Shown one piece after another: positions 1 through 8,962 of a DNA stretch of 64,000 nt; the first letter of the stretch is position 1; the number at the start of each line of letters is the position of its first letter. Origin of the DNA: Bacillota bacterium (lineage in GTDB: Bacteria; Bacillota; Clostridia; Lachnospirales; Lachnospiraceae); contig JAEYOY010000038.1 in the NCBI GenBank assembly GCA_023411215.1, forward strand, positions 105,912-169,911. Reading direction: 5' to 3'. The position numbers were made by a program, and so were the translations under genes. Below the pieces are notes generated by a model. The model worked only from the letters and a program-made list of their open reading frames with translations. It ran no database searches and had not been told where the DNA came from.

Positions 1-81
1 GCTTTTTTTACCACATCCTCCAAACACCATAGCCATTGCCAATGATATGGCAATAATTCTTGTTAATTTTCTTTTTTTCAT
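1..81 (-). CDS. Sugar ABC transporter solute-binding lipoprotein, N-terminus only
   Basis: Only the first 27 codons lie in the window; the gene runs off the left edge. The ATG is at 79-81. The peptide is a lipoprotein signal: a Lys/Arg-rich start (MKKRK), a hydrophobic stretch, then a Phe-Gly-Gly-Cys lipobox near residue 23, followed by Gly-Lys-Lys-Ser. It is the third gene after two CUT1-type permeases on the same strand, which is where the extracellular solute-binding protein of such systems normally lies. The binding-protein identity is therefore inferred from context plus the lipobox. Substrate unknown, probably an oligosaccharide. Confidence 0.72.
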   Translation of the reverse strand, partial: MKKRKLTRIIAISLAMAMVFGGCGKKS

Positions 82-115
82 TTTTCTTTCTCCTTTCTCC
101 TTTCTCATTGTATAA

Positions 116-1027
116 TTAACCCTTTACAGAGCCAATGAGCACACCTTTTACAAAATGTTTCTGTACAAACGGATACATAATCATTAATGGTACAATTGAT
201 ACAATAATCGATACGTACTTAATTAGTTCTGCTTTCTCTGCTCTAGCCGCTGCTGCGACTGTATCCCCGACCATCTCTGCGGAAACTTGATTTTCAACTA
301 ATATATTTCTTAATACTAACTGCAATGGATACAAAGCTTGATCCTTTATATACAACATTGCGTTAAAATATGTATTCCACTGTGCTACCCCATAAAACAA
401 CACCATAATAGCAATAATGGCTTTAGATAATGGTAACGCAACTTTTTTGAAAAAATCATATTCATTACATCCATCCAACATTGCTGCCTCGTGTAATTCG
501 CCTGGAATTGAACTTTCAAAAAAGCTCCTTGCAATAATTAAATTGTATGGAACAACCAAAGATGGGATTATCAATGACCAAATAGTATTCGTTAATCCTA
601 ATTTATTTACCACCAAATAAGTGGGAATCATACCACCACTAAAGTACATTGTAAATACAATTAGAAGCATCCAAAGTCGTCTCCCTGGTAATGTCTTAAC
701 TGATAAAGCATATGCTGCCAAAACCGTAGTAACAACGCTGCATAATATACCTAAGGTTGTATAAATTAATGAATTCTTATAACCAGTCATAATAGAGTCA
801 TCAGCAAAAACACTCTTATATCCTTCGAATGTAATACCTCTTGGAATTAATGTAATCTGTCCTGTATTTACTAAGTTAGGGGCACTTATTGATGCAATCA
901 CAATAAAATATAAGGGATATGCTACTAATAACAATATTAATCCTAAGAAAATATAATTTGTGATATGAAAGGCTTTGTTCCCTTCACTTTTTCTATTCGG
1001 CTTCACATCAACCATTTTATTTCTCAT
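116..1027 (-). CDS. Carbohydrate ABC transporter permease (LplC/YtcP-like)
   Basis: Inner-membrane subunit of an ATP-driven sugar importer (CUT1 / MalG side). The 303-residue protein has about six hydrophobic spans. It carries the permease EAA loop near residue 180 (EAAMLDGCNEYDFF then a KVALPL tail), which docks on the shared ATPase. Length and the C-terminal form (FVKGVLIGSVKG) match the LplC/YtcP group. It lies 13 bp after the partner permease and is followed by the lipoprotein at 81. No ATPase gene is present, as is usual for CUT1 systems that share an MsmX-like ATPase encoded elsewhere. The sugar cannot be named from sequence. Confidence 0.88.
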   Translation of the reverse strand: MRNKMVDVKPNRKSEGNKAFHITNYIFLGLILLLVAYPLYFIVIASISAPNLVNTGQITLIPRGITFEGYKSVFADDSIMTGYKNSLIYTTLGILCSVVTTVLAAYALSVKTLPGRRLWMLLIVFTMYFSGGMIPTYLVVNKLGLTNTIWSLIIPSLVVPYNLIIARSFFESSIPGELHEAAMLDGCNEYDFFKKVALPLSKAIIAIMVLFYGVAQWNTYFNAMLYIKDQALYPLQLVLRNILVENQVSAEMVGDTVAAAARAEKAELIKYVSIIVSIVPLMIMYPFVQKHFVKGVLIGSVKG

Positions 1028-1040
1028 TTTCTTCCTCCCT

Positions 1041-1973
1041 CTATATCAATGATGTTTCCGAATACTTACGGGCAAAGTGATTCACCAGTAACAACATAAC
1101 TAAACTGACTACCGATTCAAATAAACCGATTGCAGTAGAATAACTAAAATTAGGAACACCACTCGCACCAAAGGCTTGTTTATAAACATATGTTGATATT
1201 ACTTCTGATCCTGTTCTGTTTAATGTATTCTGTAAGAGATATATTTTTTCATATCCAATGGTTAAAATTCGACCTGCATTCATAATCAAAATGATAATAA
1301 TTGTTGGTACTATAGATGGAAAATCAATATATTTAATTCTTTGAAACATCGTTGCACCATCTACAATGGCTGATTCATGTAACTCTGGGCTAACACTACT
1401 TAATGCAGCAACATACACAATAGAACTATATCCCATACCTTGCCAGATTTCTGATAGAACATAAATCCACGGAAATGCACTTGCACTCCCCATAAACATT
1501 TGCGCTTCTCCACCCAAGGCCACAATAATCGTGTTAATAATACCAGATGTCGGAGATAAAAAAAGTCTTAGCATACCTGCAATGATTACTGCTGATATAA
1601 AATGCGGAGCATAAATCACCGTTTGTACAACTTTTTTAAATTGTAGATTTTTCGTCTGGTTAATCATTAAGGCTAAAATGATTGGTATTGGAAATCCTAA
1701 AATAAGATTTAGAAAACTTATTTTTAATGTGTTCCCTATTACCATCAGGCAGTCTGTAGTATTGAAAAATCGAATAAAATGTTTCAACCCTACCCAGGTG
1801 CTATCAAAAAAACCAAGTATTGGATTATAGTCTCTAAAGGCAATCTGTATCCCTACCATTGGCACATACCGAAAGATTATAAAATACAACACTGCAGGAA
1901 TCATGAAAATAAATAATTGCCAGTGTCTTTTTACCTGCAACATGGTTTTTTTAATTTTTTCAGTCATAGTCAT
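1041..1973 (-). CDS. Carbohydrate ABC transporter permease (LplB/YteP-like)
   Basis: First gene of the sugar importer operon and the MalF-side permease. The 310 residues include a cytoplasmic basic N-terminus, about six membrane spans and an EAA-type loop near residue 205 (ELHESAIVDGATMFQRI, then a DFPSIVPT segment). An AGGAGG site lies 13 nt upstream of the ATG at 1973; a second in-frame ATG two codons later is equally possible. The LplB/YteP group often serves pectin, xylan or other plant oligosaccharides, but the substrate here is not shown by the sequence. Confidence 0.88.
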   Translation of the reverse strand: MTMTEKIKKTMLQVKRHWQLFIFMIPAVLYFIIFRYVPMVGIQIAFRDYNPILGFFDSTWVGLKHFIRFFNTTDCLMVIGNTLKISFLNLILGFPIPIILALMINQTKNLQFKKVVQTVIYAPHFISAVIIAGMLRLFLSPTSGIINTIIVALGGEAQMFMGSASAFPWIYVLSEIWQGMGYSSIVYVAALSSVSPELHESAIVDGATMFQRIKYIDFPSIVPTIIIILIMNAGRILTIGYEKIYLLQNTLNRTGSEVISTYVYKQAFGASGVPNFSYSTAIGLFESVVSLVMLLLVNHFARKYSETSLI

Positions 1974-2383
1974 AAAGTAATCAAATCCTCCTAATTAAAT
2001 TTTAAATTATAATTATTTATATATTATGTATATCTGATAAGATAATACCACTTTATCGTCATTTGTGCAATCATTATTTATTGGAAAGTGTCTATTTTAT
2101 GTGCATAATGTCTATTATTATTATTATTATTTATATCCCTCCATTGCGTTTTTATGGTTGTATTTGTTCTCTAATATTAATTATATATTATAATTCATTT
2201 ATCATCTTGTAATTAACATTTCTGATTTTAATATTGACTTTCATATAATTCCACTTGATTTATCTCATGATTTGCTTACATATAATAATTAATGCTACGT
2301 GATAACCAAACACTAAGAAAACGCCTTATCTAAATTGTATGTATATATCACGGAGAAACATTTCAAAACGCTCCGTTATTATA
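1974..2383. other. AT-rich gap, probable promoter region of the sugar ABC operon
   Basis: About 410 bp without a credible gene. It is very AT-rich with short TTA/ATT runs near 2115-2135, and presumably carries the promoter and leader of the minus-strand sugar transporter operon. I see no convincing riboswitch or operator. A weak CGGAG/CTCCG inverted repeat lies at about 2351-2375, just beyond the terminator at 2384-2416. Confidence 0.4.
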
Positions 2384-2416
2384 AACAAAAAAGCTTGCAT
2401 CTTTTCGGACGCAAGC
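2384..2416 (-). terminator. Rho-independent terminator after a decayed gene
   Basis: Read on the minus strand, GCTTGC and GCAAGC (2411-2416 and 2393-2398) form a stem around a 12-nt loop, followed at once by a TTTTTTG run (2386-2392). It closes the pseudogene at 2445-2657. Confidence 0.7.
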
Positions 2417-2444
2417 CAAATTATCAAAAATTAATCTTTCTAAA

Positions 2445-2657
2445 TTATTTCTCAATCTGTCTACCAGTCTGATCTACCTTATAATCCCCTGTATCGATCA
2501 GCTGTGATATATCTAAAGGCTTCTTTTTCAGATCAGCATTCTGCTTCTCAGCAGTTAAATAGGCATAACAGATGCAGTCTTTGCCGAAGCAAGACATTCT
2601 TTCGCAAAAGCAGCATCAAAGGCCACCTGCCAATAATAACGCCAATAACCTTCTCAT
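2445..2657 (-). pseudogene. Remnant of a secreted protein with a polysaccharide deacetylase-type tail
   Basis: A GGGGAGG site precedes an ATG at 2655-2657 that opens a signal-peptide-like start (MRRLLALLLAGGL). The frame stops after 14 codons. A neighbouring frame reads AFDAAFAKECL, and the last frame ends in TGDYKVDQTGRQIEK and TAA. The last ~60 bp (2445-2507) match the 3' end of the deacetylase gene (7221-7283) with about one mismatch over the core, including the same C-terminal residues. The middle does not align. This looks like a broken, internally deleted paralogue rather than an expressed gene. Confidence 0.6.
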
Positions 2658-2984
2658 AAATCGTCCTCCCCTTACTATCATCAATAAAATGTAATAAACA
2701 AAGAGTCCCGAACACACTTCACTCTCATTTTATTACAAGTATTTTGGAGAATTTTTCAATTCCTGTTTGAGAACTATTTATCGCCTATGTTACTTTAAAC
2801 TGATGAGCTTCGAAAGATAAAAACAGGCTAGTTTATTAAGTATACCAAAATCATATGTAGAATCATAAAACATTAAAACAGCTCTAAATCTGGTAATGGG
2901 TCATGATTTGGAAGAATCATAATCCAACACTTTGACAAAGAGCCCTTATATAAATCTATAATTTTATTCTCTTATTATTTCTAA
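2658..2984. other. Gap with no recognised feature
   Basis: About 330 AT-rich bases between the remnant's ribosome binding site and the stop of the iron transporter ATPase. I see no open frame with a ribosome binding site and no strong hairpin terminator with a T-run for the iron operon, although one would be expected here. Confidence 0.3.
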
Positions 2985-3737
2985 CTAGTAAATTGCAACC
3001 GGTCCATAAGGTCCATCAATTACTTCAATTTTTGTCTCAAATATATTGGTTAAAATCTCTGGCTTCATTATTTCATCCGCTGTTCCATATGCAGCAATTT
3101 GTCCATCTTTCATAGCACAGATTCTATCTGAATATTTTGCAGCAAAGTTTATATCATGGAGTACCGTTAAAATAGTACGTCCAAATTCATCGGCTGCATA
3201 TCTTAAATGTTCCATCATCTGAACAGATCTTGCAATATCTAGATTATTAAGTGGCTCATCTAATAGTACATATTCTGTTTCTTGACATAAAACCATTGCT
3301 ACATATGCTCTTTGTCTTTGACCACCAGATAACTCATCAAGATACCTGTTTTCTAGCTCTTTCAAACCCAGAAAATCTATATATTTAGAGATAATCTTCT
3401 CATCCTCTTTTGTTAATCTACCTTGAGAATATGGAAAACGGCCAAATCCTGCTAACTGTCTCACTGTAAGCCTGGTAATAAAATGATTCTCCTGTCTTAA
3501 TATGGTTAAAATCTTAGCTAAATCCCCTGACTTTGAGTCTGCTACATCCATATCTGCTACAGTAATTCTCCCCTCATCCATTGCTAAAAGTCTACCAATC
3601 ATTAGAAGAGTGGTTGATTTACCCGCGCCATTGGGACCGATTAAAGAAGTTATACCGGCTTTGGGAATTTCAATATCTAAAGTTCCTATTTTAACCTCAT
3701 CACTATATGCCTTTTTTACATTTTCAATTCTTATCAT
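2985..3737 (-). CDS. Iron-siderophore ABC transporter ATP-binding protein (YclP/FecE-like)
   Basis: Cytoplasmic ATPase of a siderophore importer. The 250 residues show Walker A GPNGAGKST near residue 33, the ABC signature LSGGQRQR near 137, Walker B VLLDEP near 157 and the H-loop LHD near 190, in FecE/YclP order. Its ATG overlaps the stop of the preceding permease by 4 bp, so translational coupling is likely. It is the last gene of the four-gene operon that starts at 6864 behind a Fur-like box. The petrobactin-type YclNOPQ system of Bacillus is the closest known arrangement; the actual siderophore is not determined. Confidence 0.93.
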   Translation of the reverse strand: MIRIENVKKAYSDEVKIGTLDIEIPKAGITSLIGPNGAGKSTTLLMIGRLLAMDEGRITVADMDVADSKSGDLAKILTILRQENHFITRLTVRQLAGFGRFPYSQGRLTKEDEKIISKYIDFLGLKELENRYLDELSGGQRQRAYVAMVLCQETEYVLLDEPLNNLDIARSVQMMEHLRYAADEFGRTILTVLHDINFAAKYSDRICAMKDGQIAAYGTADEIMKPEILTNIFETKIEVIDGPYGPVAIY

Positions 3738-4765
3738 AAAATACCCTTTCTTAATATTACTATTAAAAATGTAATACCACCAAATAATTCGATTATAATT
3801 GATACAACCCCCTGCGCATTAAAAATATGATTCATTAAGAAATATGAGGCTGCTAATACCAAGAATCCCATTGCAAGTGCCATAGAGAAAATATACTTAT
3901 GATCATATGTTGGTGCAAACTGGTAACTCAAAGTGGCAACTAAAAATCCAAAGAAAGTAAGTGAACCAACCAAAGCCGTGGAAATTGACATTAAAACAGA
4001 TACTAATATTAAGATATATATTGTACTAAATTTGTGATTAACCCCCAGTGATGTACAGACATCCTTACCCAAAGATAATACATTTAGCTTTTTTGAATGG
4101 GCTATAATTAGTACAGCTGCTAATAATACAGTGGGAATAGCTACTACAAAGTAGCTAGAATCAGCATTATTCACAGAACCGAATAATTTAGCTTGTAATA
4201 CATCAAATTCGGAAGGAGCTAGAAGTCTTCTCATGAAACTTGATAAGGATCTAAGTCCGGTACCCATAATAACACCTACTAAAAGCATAAGCTGTAAGTT
4301 ACCATATTTACCTGATAATAACCATCCATAAAGTATTAAGCACATCGTTACCATAGCAATTACTTGGAATACAAATGATTGCATATTTGATAGACTTATA
4401 AAGGCTCTAGCACCAAAGAAAAACATAGTACTAGTATGTATTGTAGAATAGAGTGCCTCAAATCCCAGCAAGGAAGGAGTTATAATTCTATTATTTGTAG
4501 TGGATTGAAAGGCAACCGTCGATAAGCTTTGACATACTGCCGCAATAATCATTGCAATGATTGCTACCAATCTCCTTTTAATAACAGGGATAAAAGAAGG
4601 CGACGTAACAGGTACAGGATTATTAAAAGTAAGAAGACCATAGGACGCAGCAATTCCTAACAGAATGAAGGTTATTAATAGTATCCAATAACGCCTTTCT
4701 TCACTTTTCGTACGAAATGCTCGGGCGGATCTATCACTATTATTTGAATATGCATGATCTCTCAT
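3734..4765 (-). CDS. Iron-siderophore ABC transporter permease (YclO/FecC-CD-like)
   Basis: FecCD-family permease of 343 residues with about nine or ten hydrophobic spans. It forms half of the import channel for a ferric siderophore. Typical family features include the LSLGKDVCTSLGVNH segment near residue 230 and the GSLTFFGFLVATLSYQ segment near 270. The N-terminal ~30 residues are polar and Arg/Ser-rich, so a slightly later start is possible. It overlaps both neighbouring genes by 4 bp. Being second of two consecutive FecCD permeases, it matches the YclO position. Confidence 0.92.
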   Translation of the reverse strand: MRDHAYSNNSDRSARAFRTKSEERRYWILLITFILLGIAASYGLLTFNNPVPVTSPSFIPVIKRRLVAIIAMIIAAVCQSLSTVAFQSTTNNRIITPSLLGFEALYSTIHTSTMFFFGARAFISLSNMQSFVFQVIAMVTMCLILYGWLLSGKYGNLQLMLLVGVIMGTGLRSLSSFMRRLLAPSEFDVLQAKLFGSVNNADSSYFVVAIPTVLLAAVLIIAHSKKLNVLSLGKDVCTSLGVNHKFSTIYILILVSVLMSISTALVGSLTFFGFLVATLSYQFAPTYDHKYIFSMALAMGFLVLAASYFLMNHIFNAQGVVSIIIELFGGITFLIVILRKGIL

Positions 4766-5778
4766 CGTTTTCTCCTTTTTTTCAATAAAATAGTAATAAA
4801 TACAACTGATCCTATCGTTCCCAATATCAAGGATACCGGTACCTCAAAAGGCGCAATGATAGTCCTAGAAACAATATCACAAATAGTGATCGTTCCCATA
4901 CCTAATACACATACCCAAGGAAGATTCGTTCTAAGATCATCTCCTCTATACATTGAAACAATATTCGGAACAATTAGACCTAGAAAAGGCAAATTCCCTA
5001 TTACTGCTGCAACTATACCGATCGCAAGAGAGATAAGACCTGTCCCTAAAATAACAATTCGATTATAATTTACCCCTAAACTCGTTGCAATATCTTCACC
5101 AAGGCCTGCTAAAGTTAATCTATCTGCGTATATAAAGATTAAGATGGTAATGATAACAATGAGCCATAAATACTCATATCTACCTACTTGAACAGATGAA
5201 AAAGAACCTACAAACCAGCTCTCAATATTTTGACTCATATTAAATACTAATCCAATAAAGGTTGATATCGCTGATATGACCGCTCCTAACATCATACCTA
5301 TGATGGGAACAATTAAGGAAGAACGTAATCGAATTCTTCTTAAAAACAAGAAAAATATCATCGTTCCTGCAAAGGAAAAAAGAATTGCTCCTCCCATTCT
5401 TAATAGTAAAGTTGGCGAAGGAAAAAATAAATATACAAAGACAAGACCAAGTCCTGCCCATTCAATGGTTCCTGTTGTTGTGGCTTCAACCAAACGATTT
5501 TGTGTAATGAGTTGCATTACCAATCCAGCCATTGACATAGCTGCCCCGGTAAGAAGTAACGCAACTGTCCTTGGAACTCGCGTAATAAAAACCATTCTGA
5601 GGCCATCCTCTTGCTTGAATATCTCATAAACGCCGGTAAACAACGATATAATCGCTAATATAGTTACAATTATTACCGCCATAATGAATTTTTTAGTCCA
5701 TACTCTATTATTAAAAGGCAAGGGCTGAATATTTTCAGCCCTTTTTATTATATGAGTTTTCTCTTTTAACACACTCAT
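4762..5778 (-). CDS. Iron-siderophore ABC transporter permease (YclN/FecD-like)
   Basis: First FecCD-family permease of the operon, 338 residues, multi-spanning. It carries the family segments TRVPRTVALLLTGAAMSMAG near residue 65, ADRLTLAGLGEDIATSLGVN near 220 and GNLPFLGLIVPNI near 268, the last being part of the ATPase-coupling region. It sits 9 bp after the binding protein and overlaps the next permease by 4 bp. With the partner permease it should form a heterodimeric channel. Function is firm at family level; ligand not known. Confidence 0.92.
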   Translation of the reverse strand: MSVLKEKTHIIKRAENIQPLPFNNRVWTKKFIMAVIIVTILAIISLFTGVYEIFKQEDGLRMVFITRVPRTVALLLTGAAMSMAGLVMQLITQNRLVEATTTGTIEWAGLGLVFVYLFFPSPTLLLRMGGAILFSFAGTMIFFLFLRRIRLRSSLIVPIIGMMLGAVISAISTFIGLVFNMSQNIESWFVGSFSSVQVGRYEYLWLIVIITILIFIYADRLTLAGLGEDIATSLGVNYNRIVILGTGLISLAIGIVAAVIGNLPFLGLIVPNIVSMYRGDDLRTNLPWVCVLGMGTITICDIVSRTIIAPFEVPVSLILGTIGSVVFITILLKKRRKR

Positions 5779-5787
5779 GCTCCTTTA

Positions 5788-6864
5788 TTACTTACTTAAA
5801 CTACTAGCAATGATTTCAAAAATTTCTTTGTATGTTTGAATTGATTCATTTGTATAGGTATCATTAGGAGCATATACTATCTTGCCTTCTGTAACAGCCT
5901 TCGTGTTTTGAAGAGCGGGTGAGTTATCAATAACATCCTGCGCAGGTACAGCGTCTGTAGTAGAGGATACGGATGCATCACGATCTAATACAAAGATCCA
6001 ATCAGGATTACTTTGTGCAATTGCTTCTACAGAGATATCATCACCTTGGTGATCAGAAGAAGAATTATCAACCTCTAAAGCTGAAGTCCATCCAAGTACA
6101 TCAGCAATTGGTCCCCATACACGTCCTGATTTCGGTGCGGAATAACCGATATTTCCACCTGATACGATAACGCTAATCATTTTATCAGTTCCATTATAAG
6201 CTGCTTTTGCATCAGCAATAGACATTTCAAAGTCAGCGATTAATTGTGCTGCTTCATCATTTTTATTAAATATTTTACCTAGAGAAATTGTAGTATTAAT
6301 AAAACCATCTACCAAATTTTGTCCAGGACTTTCAGCTGTCTCAGATACATCAAAATCGAGATCAATAACAACTGCATTTGGTACTAGAGCTTTTACATCT
6401 TCATAGAAACCAGCAAATCTTTGTCCAATGATAACAAGCTCAGGATCAATGGCAGCAATAATTTCAAGATTTGGTTCACGGTGATTACCGATATCTTGAA
6501 CAGCTTCATTCGATACATAAGGTGAATCTTCAGCCATTACACCCTTTGGCACTGCCGCCAATTCGATTCCCCAAGCTGCTAAAGTTTCGAATGCTCTACT
6601 ATCTAAAGCTACTACTTTTTCTGGATTTACAGGTACTACAACAGTTCCGTATGCATCTGTAATTTCCACTTCAGTAACGACTTCTGGAGTTTGCTCTCCA
6701 ATTTCTTCTCCAGTTACTGTTTCTTCTATCACTTCACTAACTTGATTTGATGGTGCTGTTTTTGTGTTTGTGTCTGTGTCTGTGCTTGCACTCGAACAAG
6801 CTGTTAGTGAGAGTACTACTGCTGACATGAATATGCTCAACTTTAAAAAATTAGCTTTTCTCAT
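5788..6864 (-). CDS. Siderophore-binding lipoprotein (YclQ/FatB-like)
   Basis: Surface lipoprotein that captures the ferric siderophore and delivers it to the permeases. The 358-residue product has a lipoprotein signal with lipobox Leu-Thr-Ala-Cys near residue 23. A Ser/Thr/Asp-rich linker of about 30 residues follows, then a type III periplasmic-binding fold beginning near TEVEITDAYGTVVVP. First gene of a tight four-gene operon. A Fur-like palindrome lies about 110 bp upstream (6972-6990), so iron repression is likely. The YclQ assignment rests on gene order and fold, not on ligand-specific residues. Confidence 0.9.
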   Translation of the reverse strand: MRKANFLKLSIFMSAVVLSLTACSSASTDTDTNTKTAPSNQVSEVIEETVTGEEIGEQTPEVVTEVEITDAYGTVVVPVNPEKVVALDSRAFETLAAWGIELAAVPKGVMAEDSPYVSNEAVQDIGNHREPNLEIIAAIDPELVIIGQRFAGFYEDVKALVPNAVVIDLDFDVSETAESPGQNLVDGFINTTISLGKIFNKNDEAAQLIADFEMSIADAKAAYNGTDKMISVIVSGGNIGYSAPKSGRVWGPIADVLGWTSALEVDNSSSDHQGDDISVEAIAQSNPDWIFVLDRDASVSSTTDAVPAQDVIDNSPALQNTKAVTEGKIVYAPNDTYTNESIQTYKEIFEIIASSLSK

Positions 6865-6971
6865 AGTAACGCTCCTTTAGTATGTATGATTTTTATTGAT
6901 AATTTTCGAACCATATACCGAATTCATTATTCCTATTTGATAAATTACAATCAATTAAGAAAGCAGTATTT

Positions 6972-6990
6972 GATATTGATTTCCATTATC
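6972..6990 (-). promoter_or_regulatory. Fur box upstream of the iron ABC operon
   Basis: GATATTGATTTCCATTATC matches the classical 19-bp Fur box GATAATGATAATCATTATC at 15 of 19 positions, with both outer half-sites nearly intact. It lies about 110 bp upstream of the siderophore-binding lipoprotein start, in the only long gap before the operon. Iron-dependent repression is inferred. Confidence 0.68.
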
Positions 6991-7093
6991 ATTTTTAACT
7001 CAATCGATATTATAATTAACAAAGGAGAATAAGTCAATCTAATTTTTACTATTATGCTAAAGCTTTTTTAATTATAGGATGTACTTTCCTATG

Positions 7094-7127
7094 ATTAAAA
7101 AAACTGGGAGCATCTATATCTCCCAGT
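7094..7127 (-). terminator. Rho-independent terminator of the polysaccharide deacetylase gene
   Basis: An 8-bp stem ACTGGGAG/CTCCCAGT (7103-7110 and 7120-7127) with a 9-nt loop is followed, on the minus strand, by a run of seven Ts and then AATCAT. The position fits termination of the gene ending at 7221. Confidence 0.8.
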
Positions 7128-7220
7128 TAGTTCCATGATCTATTCTGTTTTCTCATATAATTTTTATTACCCGTAAGTTACACCAACTACAATTGATACT
7201 ATATCCTAACTTTTTAAATC

Positions 7221-8063
7221 CTATTTCTCAATCTGTCTACCAGTCTGATCTACCTTATAATCCCCTGTATAGATCAGCTGTGATACCGGTACGATATCAT
7301 ACCCCTTCTCCTGAAGACCAATAATGATCTTCTCCAAAGCGTCTGCGGTATATTTCGTACCGACATGAAATAGAAGAATGGAACCGTTTCCCAGCTTTCG
7401 ATTCTCTACCGTCTTACTGAGAATACTGTCCACACCATAATCCTTCCAGTCCATACTGTCAATATTCCATTGAATTGTATAATAGCCGCATTCTCTTGCT
7501 ATGCCGACTATCGTATTATTATAATCTCCATAGGGAGCACGGAAAAGCTTCATCTCAATTCCGGTCAGTTCCTTCACCCTATCATGTGCCATCATAATCT
7601 CTTCTTCGCATTCCTTCTTAGGGATATCTGACATTTGCTTATGATTTTCACTATGATTTCCTAAGTCATGCCCAGCTGCCGCAATTGCTTTTACATCCTC
7701 CGGATATTTTTCTACCCATTCCCCTGTCATGAAGAAGGTCGCTTTTATCTTACATTTTTCCAGGACATCTAAGATCTCACTTGTATCCTCATTAGTCCAA
7801 GCCGCATCAAAGCTCAAGGAAACCTTCGGTTCTGTAAGATTAACACTATAAATTGGCAGATCATTCTTGGTACTTAAGTTTGTTACAGTAACTGCTGTCG
7901 GAATTATCCTTATGCCAAAGCCCACTATCATAATAATGCTTAAGACAACAATTCCAACCTTGACAAATAAGGAGGCATATCTCTCCTTCGATGTCTGTGT
8001 CTCCATTGATTGTTCAAGCTCCTGTTTCTGCTCGGGTTCATCCAATACTTTTTTTCTTTCCAT
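7221..8063 (-). CDS. Membrane-anchored polysaccharide deacetylase (PdaB-like)
   Basis: NodB-fold enzyme expected to remove acetyl groups from a cell-wall or spore glycan outside the membrane. Of 280 residues, about 1-35 are cytoplasmic and 36-55 form a membrane anchor. The NodB motifs follow: FDAAW (first Asp kept, second metal Asp replaced, as in PdaB/YlxY proteins), the metal pair HSENH near 137, RAPYGDYN near 172, the IDSMDW segment near 197 and LLFHVGT near 231. A GGTGGGG site precedes the ATG. The altered first motif makes catalytic details uncertain. A second copy of its 3' end lies in the remnant at 2445. Confidence 0.85.
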   Translation of the reverse strand: MERKKVLDEPEQKQELEQSMETQTSKERYASLFVKVGIVVLSIIMIVGFGIRIIPTAVTVTNLSTKNDLPIYSVNLTEPKVSLSFDAAWTNEDTSEILDVLEKCKIKATFFMTGEWVEKYPEDVKAIAAAGHDLGNHSENHKQMSDIPKKECEEEIMMAHDRVKELTGIEMKLFRAPYGDYNNTIVGIARECGYYTIQWNIDSMDWKDYGVDSILSKTVENRKLGNGSILLFHVGTKYTADALEKIIIGLQEKGYDIVPVSQLIYTGDYKVDQTGRQIEK

Positions 8064-8140
8064 AGCCCCACCATAAGAATTGTGTGTTACTATAATATAT
8101 TGAGAGAGCTAGGACGATATACACAGAACAGTAGGGACAC

Positions 8141-8275
8141 TTAAATTGCTTCAATCTCTTCTACAATGAATAAAGTCTCGCATTCTTCTAACTCCGTATC
8201 TTGTTCTTCCGCCCCAGGACAAACCTCCCACTCGATCATCTCATCTAATTTATTCCTACTAATCATGTGCTCCAT
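8141..8275 (-). CDS. Small acidic hypothetical protein (44 aa)
   Basis: A 44-codon frame starting at ATG 8273-8275, preceded by GGAGG with 8-nt spacing; an in-frame ATG five codons earlier would give 49 residues. The product is strongly acidic, with over a quarter Asp/Glu including runs such as EEQDTELEECE. It has two Cys and a C-terminal FIVEEIEAI. It shares no family that I recognise. The good ribosome binding site and sense-strand agreement with both neighbours support expression; lack of homology information keeps confidence moderate. Confidence 0.45.
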   Translation of the reverse strand: MEHMISRNKLDEMIEWEVCPGAEEQDTELEECETLFIVEEIEAI

Positions 8276-8423
8276 CGAATTATCCTCCATCCTTATTTCG
8301 CTCTTAAACCTAAGTAAGGACTTCCTCCGACGCTGACTGTCAAAGGAATCCTTGCTACAGTATTGTCTAGGTATATATCCCAGTCCGGAATAATATACCC
8401 TTGTACAATTGTTTTTAATAAGC

Positions 8424-8834
8424 TTATTCCAGATACTTCTTAATTGTGGTTACATTTTTCTTATTTAAATAAATATAAGAAGTTTTCTCTGTAGACTTCT
8501 CCAATACAGATACATCGAAGCCCTCCTCAATTCGGTACTCACCTCTATAATCCGATGCGAGACCCACCTCCACTAATGGATTATACGGTATCCCTTCATT
8601 AATAAATGAGACCTCAATCGCATGCTGTTCCTCGATGTAATTAATACTGACTTTTACAATCCCATCGTAGTTATGATATGCATATGCTACAATATTGAGA
8701 AAAATCTTCTGCACTGTATCCAACAATTCCATCCAAAACTTTATGGATCCTTTCGCTATCTCTTGAGCTAGATTAACGAACTCCAATACCTTGTCTAATT
8801 CATCCGAACTAGATGGAATCGATAGTGTTATCAT
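8424..8834 (-). CDS. Degenerate RsbW-like (HATPase_c_2) regulatory protein
   Basis: A 136-residue protein resembling the Ser/Thr kinase anti-sigma (RsbW/SpoIIAB) GHKL fold. The N-box helix reads like VQKIFLNIVAYAYHNY near residue 42, and the G1 loop like FINEGIPYNPL near 77. The G1 Asp expected in DxGxP is replaced by Asn. The glycine-rich G2 loop that closes over ATP is not recognisable (EGFDVSVLEK), so nucleotide binding may be lost. There is no antagonist gene next to it. A pair of 20-bp-spaced direct repeats lies about 130 bp upstream, the same as before the HD-GYP gene. It could be a partner-binding relic that still sequesters a regulator. Confidence 0.55.
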   Translation of the reverse strand: MITLSIPSSSDELDKVLEFVNLAQEIAKGSIKFWMELLDTVQKIFLNIVAYAYHNYDGIVKVSINYIEEQHAIEVSFINEGIPYNPLVEVGLASDYRGEYRIEEGFDVSVLEKSTEKTSYIYLNKKNVTTIKKYLE

Positions 8835-8962
8835 TCTTTTGGCTCCTTACTCAATTTAATTGGGTTATACCTACTTTTCTTTCTACCTTTACGATACTCG
8901 CAGATGCCCGTCTCTTAAACTATCATTATTAATATAACTCCAGACTTCAAAAAAACAATACC

